A stretch of 64,000 nucleotides of DNA from an uncultured Alphaproteobacteria bacterium (GTDB lineage Bacteria > Pseudomonadota > Alphaproteobacteria > HIMB59 > GCA-002718135). This document shows positions 34,367 to 43,745 of the stretch, in pieces (position 1 is the first letter of the stretch; each line of letters begins with the position of its first letter). Below the pieces are notes generated by a model that made no database searches, was not told where the DNA came from, and was given only the letters and a program-made list of their open reading frames with translations. Made by a program: the position numbers and the translations under genes. Where the stretch lies: assembly GCA_902515745.1 (NCBI GenBank), contig CABXWB010000006.1:25737-89736 (forward strand), given 5' to 3'.

Positions 34367-35689
34367 ATGTTTACTACAAAAAAAAGGACTTTTAATCAAC
34401 ATGATAATGAAAAAGAGAGTTTTTATAAATTTTCAGCACCTAATTTTCCTAATCAAATTAAATTAAATGATAATATTTCAACTGATGTATGTATTATTGG
34501 AGGTGGTTTAACAGGTATTTCTTCAGCATTAAATTTATCTAATCAAGGTTTATCAATAACGATTTTGGAAGCAAATAAAGTTGGATCTGGTGCTTCTGGT
34601 AGGAATGGCGGTCAACTAGGAATTGGAATGAGAAAAGATCAATTCTATTTAGAAAAAAAATTTGGTATTGAAAAAGCAAAATTTTTTTGGAAAGTTGGAT
34701 TAGATGCTGTTTCAAATGTAGTTAATTTAATTAAAAAATACAAAATTGACTGTGCACTTAGACAAGGTGTTCTTCATGTAGGCAACACAAAAAAAGATTA
34801 TAAATATTTTCAAGATGAAATTGAGCATATGCAGAAAAATTATAATTATAGTAATTATGAATACTTTGATCATAATTCAATAAGAGATGAAGTTAATAGT
34901 GACAGATATTTTTCTGGAATGCTTTTAAAGGATTCTTATCATTTAAACCCATTAAAACTGACATATGGTTTAGCAGAACAGTGTTTAGCAAATGGTATAA
35001 ATATATATGAAAATTCTTCGGCTGATAAAATTGTTGATAATCAAAAAGAAGTTATAATTCACTCTGGAAAAAATATTATTAAAGCAAAGAAAGTAATAAT
35101 TGGTTGCAATGGTTATCTTGACAATCTTTTAGGATCAAAGAGAAATTATTTTATGCCTATAAATAATTATATTATTGCCACAGAACCTCTCGGAAAAGAT
35201 CTCGCAAGTAAATTAATCAAAAGAAATTGTGGCGTAATAGATTCTAGATTTATGATTGATTATTATAGATTTTCAGAAGACTATAGACTTCTTTTTGGTG
35301 GACCTGAAACAATTACATCGCATTTTGTAAAAGATGCAAAGAGTTTTGTCTCTAAACGAATGTATAAAGTTTTTCCTGAATTAAAAAAATTTAAAATTGA
35401 ATTTTCTTGGGGAGGTACCTTGGCAATATCGATTAATAGATTGCCTATTTTTGGAACTATAATGAATCAAAAGTTATATTATGCTCATGCTTACTCTGGG
35501 CATGGGTTAGCTATGAGTATTATGGGAGGAAAAATGGTAGCTGAAAAAATTTTAAATAAATCAAATAATTTTGATATGTTTGAGCAAATTAATCATTTTA
35601 AAATTCCAGGTGGCAACATGTTTAGAAGACCATTGTATTCCTCTGCTATTATTTATTATAGGTTAATGGATTATTTAAATAGATTATAA
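34367..35689 (+). CDS. FAD-dependent oxidoreductase, probable gamma-glutamylputrescine oxidase
   Basis: 440 aa DAO-family protein: dinucleotide-binding CIIGGGLTGISSALNLS, GSGASGRNGGQLGIGMR, and C-terminal SWGGTLAISINRLPIFG with YAHAYSGHGLAMSIMGGK, as in PuuB/OrdL. It would oxidise gamma-glutamylputrescine to the aldehyde. Aldehyde dehydrogenase PuuC and hydrolase PuuD are not nearby. Stop codons of this gene and the convergent tsaC/sua5 gene abut with no spacer. Confidence 0.88.
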   Translation: MFTTKKRTFNQHDNEKESFYKFSAPNFPNQIKLNDNISTDVCIIGGGLTGISSALNLSNQGLSITILEANKVGSGASGRNGGQLGIGMRKDQFYLEKKFGIEKAKFFWKVGLDAVSNVVNLIKKYKIDCALRQGVLHVGNTKKDYKYFQDEIEHMQKNYNYSNYEYFDHNSIRDEVNSDRYFSGMLLKDSYHLNPLKLTYGLAEQCLANGINIYENSSADKIVDNQKEVIIHSGKNIIKAKKVIIGCNGYLDNLLGSKRNYFMPINNYIIATEPLGKDLASKLIKRNCGVIDSRFMIDYYRFSEDYRLLFGGPETITSHFVKDAKSFVSKRMYKVFPELKKFKIEFSWGGTLAISINRLPIFGTIMNQKLYYAHAYSGHGLAMSIMGGKMVAEKILNKSNNFDMFEQINHFKIPGGNMFRRPLYSSAIIYYRLMDYLNRL

Positions 35690-36607
35690 TTACTTAATTG
35701 CTCTTCTTAATCTGTCATTTATAGTTCTGCCAAGCCCTTTATCAGGTATTTCTACTACAGCAATTTTTTTGCATCTACTTTGATCTAATTTATGAAGATA
35801 ATGATAAAAATTTTTTGCTGCTTCATTTAAATTTTTTTTATTACTCAAATTTAAATTAATTATTTTAGACTTTAATTTATTATTTCCAAAATTTAATAAA
35901 CCTTCATTTTTAAGTATTCTTTTAGCATTCATTCTTATTGGCTTTAAAGTTGAATAATGTTTTTTTAAATTGCCAGGAGAAATAGAGGAGTTTTTTTTAA
36001 TTTTTACTTTTCCATATTTATTTAGTTCTTCAACAGTGATACTGCCATATCTTAATACTTCAATTTTATTATTGGTATCTATTCTAACAACTGTGGATTC
36101 TAGTCCATGAGAAGACTGTCTATCTTTTAAAACAAAAATTTTTTTTTCTAGAATAGGGTCGATATCCATAATATTGGTTACGGAAGTTCTTTCTGACAGA
36201 TTAGCACTAGGAGCTGCAATAGGTAGGTCAAATAAAGTTATTAATTTTTTAGCTAATTTATTACCGGGAATTCTACAGCCAACTAAAGTTGAGTTATTAG
36301 AGACTAATTTTGATATTTTAGAATTTTTCTTTTTCTTTAATATTATTGTCAAAGGACCAGGCCAAAATTTTGAACCTAATTTTTTTTCAAATTTATTTAA
36401 AATAAAATATTTTTCTATTTGTTCAATACTTTTAAAGTGACAGATAATTGGATTACTTCGTGGTCTTTTTTTTACTTTAAAAATAGATTTTACAGCCTCA
36501 TCATTTGTTGCATCTGCTCCAAGACCAAATACTGTTTCTGTGGGAAATATTACAAGTTCTCCACTGCTTAATAAATTTTTTGCAATATCTAACTTATTTT
36601 TTTTCAT
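35690..36607 (-). CDS. L-threonylcarbamoyladenylate synthase (Sua5/YwlC/YrdC family)
   Basis: Makes threonylcarbamoyl-AMP for the t6A tRNA modification. 305 aa: the YrdC domain (FPTETVFGLGADATND, KRPRSNPIICH, PIAAPSANLSERTS) plus a C-terminal Sua5 domain starting at the linker SPGNLKKHYSTLKP, so it is the long Sua5 form, not the short TsaC. Confidence 0.93.
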   Translation of the reverse strand: MKKNKLDIAKNLLSSGELVIFPTETVFGLGADATNDEAVKSIFKVKKRPRSNPIICHFKSIEQIEKYFILNKFEKKLGSKFWPGPLTIILKKKKNSKISKLVSNNSTLVGCRIPGNKLAKKLITLFDLPIAAPSANLSERTSVTNIMDIDPILEKKIFVLKDRQSSHGLESTVVRIDTNNKIEVLRYGSITVEELNKYGKVKIKKNSSISPGNLKKHYSTLKPIRMNAKRILKNEGLLNFGNNKLKSKIINLNLSNKKNLNEAAKNFYHYLHKLDQSRCKKIAVVEIPDKGLGRTINDRLRRAIK

Positions 36608-36664
36608 ATTTTTTTATAAAATGTTTCCATCTATCTTTAAAATAGTTATTATCAATACTTGTAT

Positions 36665-37297
36665 ATGGGAAAAGTTATAGCATTTTCGAATCAAAAAGGT
36701 GGTTCAGGTAAATCGACTCTTTCAGCAAATTTATCAGTTTTGTGGAGCAATAGTGGTTACAAAGTAGCTGTTATAGATGCTGATGCACAAAAGAGTCTAT
36801 CATATTGGCTTGAAGCTAGAAAATCTTATTATGGTGAAGATGATATTGGAATAACTCAATTAAATTTCGATATAAGGAATTTAATAGATGAAATTAAAGC
36901 AATAAAAAGAAAATACGATTTTATAATAATTGATAGCCCTCCATCTATAACTTTTGAAACAATGCAGGTTGTAAAAGCTTCTGACAGGGTATTTGTTCCA
37001 GTACAACCAAGTCCAGTAGATTTAATGGCTACACTGCCTTTTTTAAAAATTGCAAAACAAGAAAGAAAAAATCCAATAATTATTCTTAATAGAGTGATGC
37101 CGAGAGCAAAATTAACTGACGCAATGATTTTGCGCTTAAGATATGCTGGTGCTAAAATTGCTCGCTCCCGACTGTCTAGCAAAGTATTATTTGCAGAAAC
37201 ATTCTCAGTTGGAAGGGGTGTAGTTGATATAAGTGTTACATCAGACGCCTCAAAAGAAATAATTAATGTTGGAAACGAAATTTTAAGAAATTTCTAA
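36665..37297 (+). CDS. ParA family ATPase
   Basis: 210 aa from the ATG after a possible TTG. Deviant Walker A KGGSGKST near the N-terminus, DADAQKSLSYWLEAR and IIDSPPS (Walker B) identify a small ParA/MinD-type ATPase without an N-terminal HTH. No ParB or centromere-like repeats are nearby, so this is an orphan; it could position a cellular cargo rather than the chromosome. Followed closely by glmU. Confidence 0.88.
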   Translation: MGKVIAFSNQKGGSGKSTLSANLSVLWSNSGYKVAVIDADAQKSLSYWLEARKSYYGEDDIGITQLNFDIRNLIDEIKAIKRKYDFIIIDSPPSITFETMQVVKASDRVFVPVQPSPVDLMATLPFLKIAKQERKNPIIILNRVMPRAKLTDAMILRLRYAGAKIARSRLSSKVLFAETFSVGRGVVDISVTSDASKEIINVGNEILRNF

Positions 37298-37302
37298 CTT
37301 TA

Positions 37303-38601
37303 ATGTCTGATATTACAACTGTTATACTTGCTGCAGGCAATAGTACAAGATTTAAAGCAAGTAAATCAAAGCTTGTTTATCCATTATGTGGGTTACCAAT
37401 TATTTCACATATTTTTAATATTGCAAAAAAAATATCAGGTAAAAATATATTAATTGTATCTAATGAAAAAAATAAAGAAGAAATAAAGTTAATATTAAAT
37501 ACCTCTAAGTTAGCTGTGCAAAAAAAACAAAAAGGAACTGCTGATGCAATTGAACAAGTTAAAAAATATGTAAAATCGAAAAATATTTTGATTTTATTTG
37601 GTGATACACCCTTAGTTGAAGTTAAAGATATAAGAAAACTAATAAGTAAATTTAAAAAAAGTAAAGCGAAAGCTTCATTAATTGCATTTAATACTTCAGA
37701 ACCACATGGTTATGGTAGGTTGTTATTAAATAATAACTATGTTGAAGAAATAATTGAGCAAATCAATTTAAAAACTGAACAAAAAAAAATCAATTTATGT
37801 AATTCTGGTATTTTGATAGCAAATACTAAATTATTATTTGATAATTTAAAAAATATTAAAGAAAATAAAATTAAAAAAGAAAGATATCTTCCTGATATAT
37901 GCAAAATTTTTTCAAAAAAAAATATTCCTATCAATTATATTGAGTGCAATAAAGAAACAATGTTGGGCATAAATACATTGGATGATTTTAATATTGTACA
38001 AAATATCTTGCAAAAAAAATACGTTAAATATTTTATAAAAAATGGAGTCAATTTTTTAAAACCTAATACTTGTTATTTAAGCTATGACACCAAAATTGAA
38101 CCTACTGTTACAATTGAAAGCAATGTTACAATCAAGGAAAAAACAATTATTAAAAAAGGTTCAATAGTTAAAAGTAATTCATACTTAGAAGAAGTTACAA
38201 TAGATGAAAATTCACATATTGGTCCAAGTGCAAGATTAAGACCAAAAACAAAAATTGGAAAAAAATCAAAGATTGGTAACTTTGTTGAAATTAAAAATTC
38301 TAAAATTGGAAATAATGTTTCTATTGCTCATCTTTCATATGTTGGAGATTCAGAAATAGGAAACAATGTGAATATAGGTGCCGGCACAATAACTTGTAAC
38401 TATGATGGAAAGAAAAAATATAAAACGATAATAAAAGATAATGTATTTATAGGTTCAAACACATCACTTATTGCTCCTGTTGTAATTGAGTCTAAATCTA
38501 GAATTGGTGCAGGTAGTGTTATCACTAAAAATATTCCCAAAAATTCACTTGCTATTGAAAGATCAGCCTTAAAAATTCTAAGAAATAAAAGGTCTAAATA
38601 A
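37303..38601 (+). CDS. glmU: Bifunctional UDP-N-acetylglucosamine pyrophosphorylase / glucosamine-1-phosphate N-acetyltransferase
   Basis: 432 aa. N-terminal uridyltransferase with LAAGNSTRFK (Gly-Thr replaced by Ser-Thr compared with the usual AAGxGTRM) and KGTADAIEQ; C-terminal left-handed beta-helix with IGPSARLRPKT, VEIKNSKIGN, IGAGTITCNYDGKKKYKT and IGAGSVITKNIP. Supplies UDP-GlcNAc for peptidoglycan and lipopolysaccharide. Slightly shorter than the E. coli enzyme but both active sites appear intact. Confidence 0.93.
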   Translation: MSDITTVILAAGNSTRFKASKSKLVYPLCGLPIISHIFNIAKKISGKNILIVSNEKNKEEIKLILNTSKLAVQKKQKGTADAIEQVKKYVKSKNILILFGDTPLVEVKDIRKLISKFKKSKAKASLIAFNTSEPHGYGRLLLNNNYVEEIIEQINLKTEQKKINLCNSGILIANTKLLFDNLKNIKENKIKKERYLPDICKIFSKKNIPINYIECNKETMLGINTLDDFNIVQNILQKKYVKYFIKNGVNFLKPNTCYLSYDTKIEPTVTIESNVTIKEKTIIKKGSIVKSNSYLEEVTIDENSHIGPSARLRPKTKIGKKSKIGNFVEIKNSKIGNNVSIAHLSYVGDSEIGNNVNIGAGTITCNYDGKKKYKTIIKDNVFIGSNTSLIAPVVIESKSRIGAGSVITKNIPKNSLAIERSALKILRNKRSK

Positions 38602-38602
38602 T

Positions 38603-38652
38603 AACCCTTGTTTCAAGATATATTAGGGTTTATGAGCCTTTTCAAATTATGA
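38603..38652 (+). promoter_or_regulatory. Leader with possible hairpin and a six-codon ORF before DAHP synthase
   Basis: Arms AACCCT and AGGGTT are separated by 16 bases, followed by a mini-ORF (ATG at 38632, encoding MSLFKL) whose TGA overlaps the DAHP synthase ATG as ATGA. This could couple translation or attenuate expression in response to an aromatic amino acid, or be chance; only one Phe codon is present. Confidence 0.2.
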
Positions 38653-40022
38653 GCGATAAATGGTCACCCAATAGTTGGAGAAATAAAGATGCTCTTCATA
38701 TGCCAAATTATCAGAATGAAGATCATCTAAATAAAACTCTAAATGAAATTTCCAAATATCCACCTTTAGTTTTTGCTGGAGAAGCGAGACTATTAAAAAT
38801 GAAACTTGGAGAAGTTGCAAACGGAAATGCTTTTTTATTACAAGGTGGAGATTGTGCAGAAAGTTTTGCAGATTTTCATCCTGATAATATTAGAGATACA
38901 TTTAAAGTTATTTTACAAATGGCTGTTGTTTTGACATTTGGTGCTTCTTGCCCAATTGTTAAAGTGGGGAGAATTGCTGGACAATTTGCAAAGCCAAGAT
39001 CATCTGCCACAGAAGTTATTAATGATTTAGAACTTGAGTCTTATAAAGGCGATATAATTAACGGGATAGATTTCAATCAAAAAGACAGAGATCCTAATCC
39101 AGATAGATTAATTCAGGCCTACAATCAGTCTGCATCAACACTTAATCTTTTAAGAGCTTTTTCTCAAGGCGGTTTTGCTAATTTAAATAAAATACATCAA
39201 TGGAACTTAAATTTTGTTAAAGGTGAGAATGCTGCTAAATTTAGACAGATATCTTCTAGAATTGACGAGTGTTTATCTTTTATGGAGGCATGTGGAATAA
39301 ATGGAAGCAGTGTAAGACAATTAAATGAAACAGACTTTTTTACAAGTCATGAAGCTTTACTTCTTCAATATGAGGAAGCATTAACAAGAATAGATAGCAC
39401 TTCAGGTAAATGGTACGATGTTTCAGCTCACATGTTATGGGTAGGTGACAGAACACGACAACTAGATGGAGCACATATTGAATTTTTAAGAGGTATTGAA
39501 AACCCTATAGGTATTAAAGTTGGTCCAAGCACAAAGATAGAAGAACTATTAAAGATATTAGATGTGTTGAATCCAAATAATGAAGCAGGCAAAATAACGC
39601 TGATATGTAGAATGGGTCATGAAAAAGTTAGCGGAATACTTCCAAAAATAATTAGGGAGGTTAATTCAGCTGGTAAAAATGTTGTTTGGACTTGTGACCC
39701 CATGCATGGAAATACTATAAAATCTAACACGGGTTTTAAAACTAGGCCATTAAAAGATATAATTTCTGAAATTCAGCAATTTTTTCAAATTCACAGAAGT
39801 GAAGGAACATATCCTGGCGGCGTCCATTTAGAAATGACTGGTCAAGATGTTACAGAATGTATGGGAGGTCTTCAAGAAATAACTGATGAAGATCTAAAAA
39901 ATAGATATCATACATATTGTGATCCGAGACTAAATGCCTCGCAGTCTCTAGAATTGGCTTTTTTATTATCAGATTTTTTAAAAGAAGAAAAAATGCTTTC
40001 AAAGCAATCTTCAAATTTATAA
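38649..40022 (+). CDS. 3-deoxy-7-phosphoheptulonate synthase, class II
   Basis: First enzyme of the shikimate pathway (phosphoenolpyruvate plus erythrose 4-phosphate). 457 aa of the class II (plant/Mycobacterium-like) family: WRNKDALHMPNY, LLQGGDCAESF, RIAGQFAKPRSS, VWTCDPMHGNT, GGVHLEMTGQDVTEC and YHTYCDPRLNASQSLELAF. Sits between glmU and nadE on the same strand. Confidence 0.95.
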   Translation: MSDKWSPNSWRNKDALHMPNYQNEDHLNKTLNEISKYPPLVFAGEARLLKMKLGEVANGNAFLLQGGDCAESFADFHPDNIRDTFKVILQMAVVLTFGASCPIVKVGRIAGQFAKPRSSATEVINDLELESYKGDIINGIDFNQKDRDPNPDRLIQAYNQSASTLNLLRAFSQGGFANLNKIHQWNLNFVKGENAAKFRQISSRIDECLSFMEACGINGSSVRQLNETDFFTSHEALLLQYEEALTRIDSTSGKWYDVSAHMLWVGDRTRQLDGAHIEFLRGIENPIGIKVGPSTKIEELLKILDVLNPNNEAGKITLICRMGHEKVSGILPKIIREVNSAGKNVVWTCDPMHGNTIKSNTGFKTRPLKDIISEIQQFFQIHRSEGTYPGGVHLEMTGQDVTECMGGLQEITDEDLKNRYHTYCDPRLNASQSLELAFLLSDFLKEEKMLSKQSSNL

Positions 40023-40043
40023 ATTTATATTTATATAATACTT

Positions 40044-40784
40044 ATGAATTCAAAAGATAAAATAGTATACATTTCTAACTGGATTATAGATTACGCTAAA
40101 TCTATAAATAATAATCAAACTACCCTAGTAATAGGAGTGTCAGGAGGAGTTGACTCAGCTCTTACTAGCACCTTATGTGCTCAAACTGGTTTAAAAACTA
40201 TAGCTGTTTCAATGCCTATTAAGCAAAATTCATCACAACATGATTTAAGTTTAAGACATCTAAAATTTTTAGAGCAAAATTACCCAAATGTAGAAACAAA
40301 AATAATCGAGTTAGATAATGTTTTTAAAACATTTCAAAATACGATGCAAAATTTTGATAGTGAGTTAGCTTTTGCAAATTCAAGATCTAGACTAAGAATG
40401 GTAACTCTATACCAAATAGCTCAAAGTAATAATGGTATAGTTGTTGGTACTGGAAATAAAGTTGAAGATTTTGGTGTTGGATTTTATACAAAATATGGTG
40501 ATGGAGGTGTAGATATATCGCCAATAGCAGATTGCACTAAAACTGAGGTGTGGGAATTAGCCGAAGAAATTGGGGTTATAAAAGATATTATTAGCGCAGC
40601 ACCGACAGATGGTTTATGGGATGATAGTAGAAATGATGAAAGCCAGCTTGGTCTTTCATATAAGCAATTAGAAGAAGCAATGGAAAATAAGTCTAGTGAA
40701 TACTACAGTAGATACGAAGAAATTAGAAAGCCAAATCTTCATAAGATGAAGCCCATTCCCGTTTGCGAAATTCCTAAAGAATAA
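40044..40784 (+). CDS. nadE: NH3-dependent NAD(+) synthase
   Basis: 246 aa adenylating synthetase domain only, without the glutaminase domain, so ammonia is the likely nitrogen donor. P-loop GVSGGVDSALTS, GTGNKVEDFGVGFYTKYGDGGVDISPIAD and the late GLWD block are typical. One base before gltX, so translationally linked. Confidence 0.93.
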   Translation: MNSKDKIVYISNWIIDYAKSINNNQTTLVIGVSGGVDSALTSTLCAQTGLKTIAVSMPIKQNSSQHDLSLRHLKFLEQNYPNVETKIIELDNVFKTFQNTMQNFDSELAFANSRSRLRMVTLYQIAQSNNGIVVGTGNKVEDFGVGFYTKYGDGGVDISPIADCTKTEVWELAEEIGVIKDIISAAPTDGLWDDSRNDESQLGLSYKQLEEAMENKSSEYYSRYEEIRKPNLHKMKPIPVCEIPKE

Positions 40785-40785
40785 C

Positions 40786-42120
40786 ATGAAGTGTAGGTTC
40801 GCTCCTAGCCCTACAGGAAAAATACATATCGGTAATGCTAGATCAGCAATTTTGAATTGGATTTTTTGTCAAAAAAATCAAGGTGAGTTTGTATTAAGAA
40901 TTGATGATACTGATGCCAATAGGAGTTCTAAAGAATTTGAGACAAGTATCAAAGATGATCTTAAATGGCTTGGATTAAATTGGAGTTACACTTTTAATCA
41001 GTCCTCTAGACAACATATCTACAATGAGAAAATCCAAATTCTAAAACAAAAGAAAAGACTTTATCCATGTTTTGAAACAGAAGAGGAATTAGCTTTAAAG
41101 AAAAAATCTTTGTTATCATCTGGAAAACCACCTATTTATGATAGATCATCATTAAATCTAAGTGATGAAGAAGTAGAAAAAAAAATAGAATCTGGAATCC
41201 AACCCCATTGGAGATTCAAATTAGATCATGAAAATATTGGTTGGAAAGATATTATTAAAGGAGATGTTTCATTTGATGCAAAAAATTTGAGTGATCCTGT
41301 TTTAATTAGAGCTGATGGAACATTGTTATACCATTTACCTTCAGTCATTGATGATATTGAAGAAAAAATTACGCATATTATTAGAGGAGAAGATCACATA
41401 GCTAATACTGCTTATCATATTCAAATTTTTAAGGCTCTTGAATCTTATATTCCATCATTTGCTCATCATCCATTCTTAGTTGATGAAACTGGCAAAGGTT
41501 TTAGCAAAAGACTTGGAAGTCTTTCAATTGAAAATTTTAGAGACGAAGGATACGAAAATATATCTTTACTTAATTATTTTCTTTTTATTGGTTCGAGCAT
41601 TAATATTGATCCAATCAAAGATTTAAATGAAATAGTAAAAAAATTTGATATTCAAAGCTTATCTAGATCTTCTGCTAAATTTTCAATTGAATCCCTAAGA
41701 AACCTTAATGAAAATACCATTAAATTATTTAGTTATAATGAGATTAGTCATAAGTTAAAAAATATAAAATCTAATTTTCAAAAAGAAAGTTTTTGGCGTT
41801 TTATTAAAAATAATATTTCATTTGTTAATCAGGCTAAAGAATGGGAAGAAGTAATTACAAAAATAAATAATGCCAAAGATTTAAATATTGATGATAATTT
41901 TATTAATACGGCAGTTGATGAATTACCCGAAGATCCTTTTGATGAAACAACATGGGACCATTGGACATCAAAAATTAACAAAAAAACTGGGCTTAAAGGA
42001 AAAGATTTATTTATGCCTTTGAGGTTGATTTTGACAGGAAAATCTCATGGACCCGAATTAAAATATCTACTACCATTATTTGATAGAGACGAAATCTTGC
42101 AAAAACTTGGAAAAATCTAG
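40786..42120 (+). CDS. gltX: Glutamyl-tRNA synthetase
   Basis: Class I synthetase, 444 aa. HIGH-type motif in FAPSPTGKIHIGNAR, FVLRIDDTD, IIRGEDHI, and a KMSKS variant GFSKRLGS. Somewhat short, as is common in streamlined genomes. Many alphaproteobacteria carry two GluRS genes, one using tRNA-Gln; the window does not show which this is. Confidence 0.95.
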   Translation: MKCRFAPSPTGKIHIGNARSAILNWIFCQKNQGEFVLRIDDTDANRSSKEFETSIKDDLKWLGLNWSYTFNQSSRQHIYNEKIQILKQKKRLYPCFETEEELALKKKSLLSSGKPPIYDRSSLNLSDEEVEKKIESGIQPHWRFKLDHENIGWKDIIKGDVSFDAKNLSDPVLIRADGTLLYHLPSVIDDIEEKITHIIRGEDHIANTAYHIQIFKALESYIPSFAHHPFLVDETGKGFSKRLGSLSIENFRDEGYENISLLNYFLFIGSSINIDPIKDLNEIVKKFDIQSLSRSSAKFSIESLRNLNENTIKLFSYNEISHKLKNIKSNFQKESFWRFIKNNISFVNQAKEWEEVITKINNAKDLNIDDNFINTAVDELPEDPFDETTWDHWTSKINKKTGLKGKDLFMPLRLILTGKSHGPELKYLLPLFDRDEILQKLGKI

Positions 42121-42158
42121 TAAATTTTATTTTATACTCTATTAGCGATCTAGTAATT

Positions 42159-43745
42159 ATGGAAGATAAAGTATATTTATTCGATACCACACTTAGAGAT
42201 GGTCAGCAAACAACAGGAGTTAATTTTTCTGTTAGTGATAAAATGAATATATCCCAACATCTTGATGATTTAGGGATAGATTACATTGAAGGTGGATGGC
42301 CGGGAGCAAATCCTACCGATAATGATTTTTTTTCAAGAAATACAAAATTTGCAAAAAGTAAATTGACTGCCTTTGGTATGACAAGAAGACCAGGTAGAAG
42401 TGCAGATAACGATCCAGGATTAAATGCACTTATTAATTCAAGTGTAAGTTGTGTTTGTATTGTAGGTAAATCATCATTATTTCACGTAAAAAATGCTTTA
42501 GAAATATCTGAAGATGAAAATTTAAAAATGATCAGTGATAGTATTCAAACAATAAAAAATAAAAACAAAGAGCCAATTTTTGATGCAGAACATTTTTTTG
42601 ATGGCTTTAAAGAAAATAAAGAGTTTGCATTGAATTGTATTAAAGCAGCGTATAAGGCTGGTGCAAGATGGGTAGTTCTTTGTGATACAAATGGGGGAAC
42701 TCTTCCAGATGAAATTTACAATATTGTTTCAGAAGTAGTAAAGGATATACCAGGTCAAAATGTTGGTATACATGCTCACAATGATACTGATAATGCAGTT
42801 GCAAATGCATTAGCAGCTATTAATGCTGGAGCAAGACAGATACAGGGAACTATTAATGGTTTAGGAGAAAGATGTGGAAATACAAATTTAATTTCCTTAA
42901 TTCCATCTTTGGTTTTAAAAACAAAATATAAAACAAATATTTCAAAAGATAAATTAAAAAATTTAATTCATATTTCTAGAACATTAAATGATATTCTTAA
43001 CATGCCTTCAAGAAAAAATGCTCCTTATGTTGGAGATCATGCTTTCTCTCATAAAGGTGGACTGCATGCATCTGCAATAGAAAAAAATTCTTCAACTTAT
43101 GAACATATTGAGCCAGAAATAGTTGGTAATTCTAGAAACGTAGTAATTTCAAATCAGGCAGGAAGATCTAATATATTAAATCAATTAAATAAAATTAATA
43201 TTGATCTACCTAAAAATGAAATCAACAATATCTTAGAGATTATCAAGGAAAAAGAATCAGAAGGATATTCATTTGATACTGCTTTAGCTAGTTTTGAACT
43301 ATTAGTTAGACGTCACCTTGGTCATTTTGAGGATTTTTATAACTTAGAAAAATTTAGAGTCACAGATGAAAGAAGATGGAATGCTAAAGGTGAAATTGTT
43401 ACTGAAGCAGAGGCTACAGTATTTTTAAAAGTTAAAGATTCAAATATGATGACAGTAGGTACTGGAAATGGTCCAGTAAATGCAATTGATAGTGCATTAA
43501 GAAAAGCCCTAATTGATTATTATCCTGATCTCAAAGATTTAAAGTTAACTGATTACAAAGTTATGATTCTATCATCAGAAAAAGGTACTGGTGCTATCAC
43601 AAGAGTTTTAATTGAATCATCTGATTCCACAAATACACATTGGACAACTATTGGTGTATCTCCAAATATTATCGATGCATCTTATAGTGCTATTTTTGAT
43701 AGTATTACTTTTAAGTTATTTAATGATTTAAAGAATAAAAATTGA
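42159..43745 (+). CDS. cimA: Citramalate synthase (LeuA-like, CimA)
   Basis: 528 aa, longer than the re-citrate/homocitrate family but right for CimA. DTTLRDGQQTTGVNFS, the metal His pair in IHAHNDTDNAVANA, GTINGLGERCGNTNL and HKGGLHASAIEK are present, followed by a LeuA_dimer regulatory domain. CimA condenses acetyl-CoA with pyruvate to start a threonine-independent isoleucine route; LeuA is the alternative, but the YIEGGWPGANPTD block favours CimA. Confidence 0.9.
   Translation: MEDKVYLFDTTLRDGQQTTGVNFSVSDKMNISQHLDDLGIDYIEGGWPGANPTDNDFFSRNTKFAKSKLTAFGMTRRPGRSADNDPGLNALINSSVSCVCIVGKSSLFHVKNALEISEDENLKMISDSIQTIKNKNKEPIFDAEHFFDGFKENKEFALNCIKAAYKAGARWVVLCDTNGGTLPDEIYNIVSEVVKDIPGQNVGIHAHNDTDNAVANALAAINAGARQIQGTINGLGERCGNTNLISLIPSLVLKTKYKTNISKDKLKNLIHISRTLNDILNMPSRKNAPYVGDHAFSHKGGLHASAIEKNSSTYEHIEPEIVGNSRNVVISNQAGRSNILNQLNKINIDLPKNEINNILEIIKEKESEGYSFDTALASFELLVRRHLGHFEDFYNLEKFRVTDERRWNAKGEIVTEAEATVFLKVKDSNMMTVGTGNGPVNAIDSALRKALIDYYPDLKDLKLTDYKVMILSSEKGTGAITRVLIESSDSTNTHWTTIGVSPNIIDASYSAIFDSITFKLFNDLKNKN

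Noticed and set aside
36856..37182. 108-aa minus-strand frame inside parA
   Set aside because: Opposite-strand shadow of a gene with clear ATPase motifs; no ribosome site or family resemblance.
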